Below, one piece after another: positions 63,205-64,000 of a stretch of DNA of 64,000 nt. This DNA is from Pseudobutyrivibrio xylanivorans. Its GTDB lineage: Bacteria > Bacillota > Clostridia > Lachnospirales > Lachnospiraceae. Position 1 is the stretch's first letter. Each line of letters starts with the position of its first letter. Position numbers and translations under genes: made by a program. The notes beneath the pieces are model-generated. The model had not been told where the DNA came from and did not search any database. It saw nothing but the letters and a program-made list of their open reading frames with translations. Location: assembly GCF_010906925.1 (NCBI RefSeq), contig NZ_VTVE01000001.1:744001-808000 (forward strand), read 5' to 3'.

Positions 63205-63474
63205 ATGACAGAGGGACAGGTACTCGATATTATTAGAGATGCTATTTATACACTTCTTATGGTTTCGTTACCATTGCTTTTAGTATCTCTTGTTATTGGT
63301 TTGGCAATTAGTATTTTTCAAACAGTTACATCTATTCAGGAACAGACCCTTACTTTCATTCCTAAAATAGTTGGCGTTTTCACAGCCCTTATGATTTTTG
63401 GTCCGTGGATGCTTTCTGTGCTTACAGATTACATCAATAATCTATGGGCAAATTTCAGTATTTATTTAGGCTAG
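63205..63474 (+). CDS. fliQ: Flagellar export gate protein FliQ
   Basis: The 89-residue protein has two membrane helices separated by the conserved ISIFQTVTSIQEQTLTFIPK loop, the FliQ signature. It forms part of the export gate with FliP and FliR. It lies 32 bp after fliP and five bases before fliR. AGGAG precedes the ATG. Confidence 0.96.
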   Translation: MTEGQVLDIIRDAIYTLLMVSLPLLLVSLVIGLAISIFQTVTSIQEQTLTFIPKIVGVFTALMIFGPWMLSVLTDYINNLWANFSIYLG

Positions 63475-63479
63475 GATAG

Positions 63480-64000
63480 ATGTTTAGTGTTGATTTTACT
63501 TTACAAAATTTTGAATATTTTCTTCTGATACTTACACGCATATCCATGTTTGTAGTGGTGGCGCCATTTTTTAATACTAGAAATACGCCTGTTAGAGTTA
63601 AGATAGGCTTTTCAGCTATCGTATCTTTGATGTTGTATTTTGTGGTAGATTTTAGCGCCCTTAATTATTCTACAGTTGTTGGGTATGCTTTTTTAGTTGT
63701 TAGAGAGGCTGTAACTGGACTTATTATAGGATTTTCAACTTATTGCTGTACATTCATAATTCAGCTTGCAGGTCACATGATTGATATGAATATAGGTCTT
63801 TCTATGGCCCAGGAGTTTGATCCTACTATGGGTTCAGAAGTTTCAGTTACGGGTTTGCTTTATAATCAATTTATTATGGTGCTCCTTATTATATCAGGAA
63901 TGCATAGATATCTTTTTAGGACACTATGTGATGCTTTTGAGTTGATTCCTATAGGAGGGACTATTTTTAGATGGGATTCACTTTTGAGTTCCACAATTAT
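63480..64000 (+). CDS. fliR: Flagellar export gate protein FliR (partial, cut by window end)
   Basis: The frame opens at the ATG at 63480, five bases after the fliQ stop, and stays open for 173 codons to the window edge. FliR normally has about 260 residues. The translated part has hydrophobic segments and the FliR phrases RISMFVVVAPFFNTRNTPVR, then GHMIDMNIGLSMAQEFDPTMG near residue 110, and a following LLYNQFIMVLLI. It completes the fliO-P-Q-R gate set; flhB and flhA would be expected beyond the window. The ribosome site is weak (TAGGAT), suggesting coupling to fliQ. Confidence 0.93.
   Translation, partial: MFSVDFTLQNFEYFLLILTRISMFVVVAPFFNTRNTPVRVKIGFSAIVSLMLYFVVDFSALNYSTVVGYAFLVVREAVTGLIIGFSTYCCTFIIQLAGHMIDMNIGLSMAQEFDPTMGSEVSVTGLLYNQFIMVLLIISGMHRYLFRTLCDAFELIPIGGTIFRWDSLLSSTI

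Overview
The window looks like a chromosomal segment of a low-GC, motile, polysaccharide-degrading Firmicute of the Lachnospiraceae, most likely the Butyrivibrio/Pseudobutyrivibrio/Roseburia group. The pointers are a thrS T-box, CIRCE-controlled hrcA-grpE-dnaK-dnaJ, CodY, a CheC-type FliY, cytoplasmic GH3/GH43 xylan-oligosaccharide enzymes, a VTC-DUF4956-Cthe_2159 cluster and several c-di-GMP proteins. No rRNA, tRNA, IS element, prophage or canonical CRISPR was seen. Genus-level placement is inference from gene content, not from a search.

Layout. 1-1280: eight 52-bp repeat units with strictly constant geometry, directly upstream of a PD-(D/E)XK-nuclease-like gene. 1.4-9.7 kb: housekeeping genes (ybaK, T-box-controlled thrS lacking the TGS domain, an RlmI-type methyltransferase, an Lgt-type transferase, a dihydrouridine synthase, rpsT), an apparently leaderless PilZ gene and a small membrane protein. 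9.9-16.5 kb: an XRE membrane regulator with a 34-residue companion ORF, lepA-hemW on the minus strand, a secreted binding protein with CBM2-like and CBM6/35-like parts behind tandem 21-bp repeats, and a GAF-GGDEF protein. 16.6-21.7 kb: the CIRCE heat-shock operon. 21.9-31.3 kb: GH3 and GH43 glycosidases, galT, a membrane GGDEF protein and the VTC cluster. 31.4-44.5 kb: gltX, a UvrD-like helicase overlapping a convergent DUF1292 gene, a GH13-family protein that has lost most catalytic residues, a DUF5662 gene, trpS, comM, dprA, topA and codY.

44.7-64.0 kb is a large flagellar locus, all on the plus strand: flgB, flgC, fliE, fliF, fliG, fliH, fliI, fliJ, a MotE-like gene, fliK, flgD, a TIGR02530-type gene and flgE. 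A 376-bp gap with a very large folded element and a new promoter follows, then motA, motB, fliL, fliM, fliY, a cheY, fliO, fliP, fliQ and fliR, which runs off the window.

The most unusual items are the 52-bp array next to the nuclease-like gene, the apparent GH13 pseudoenzyme, the rod-like element between flgE and motA (where flbD/swrD is often found in relatives), the terminator embedded in the helicase coding sequence, and two c-di-GMP genes with almost no 5' leader. Promoters and folds were read by eye and none was scored computationally.
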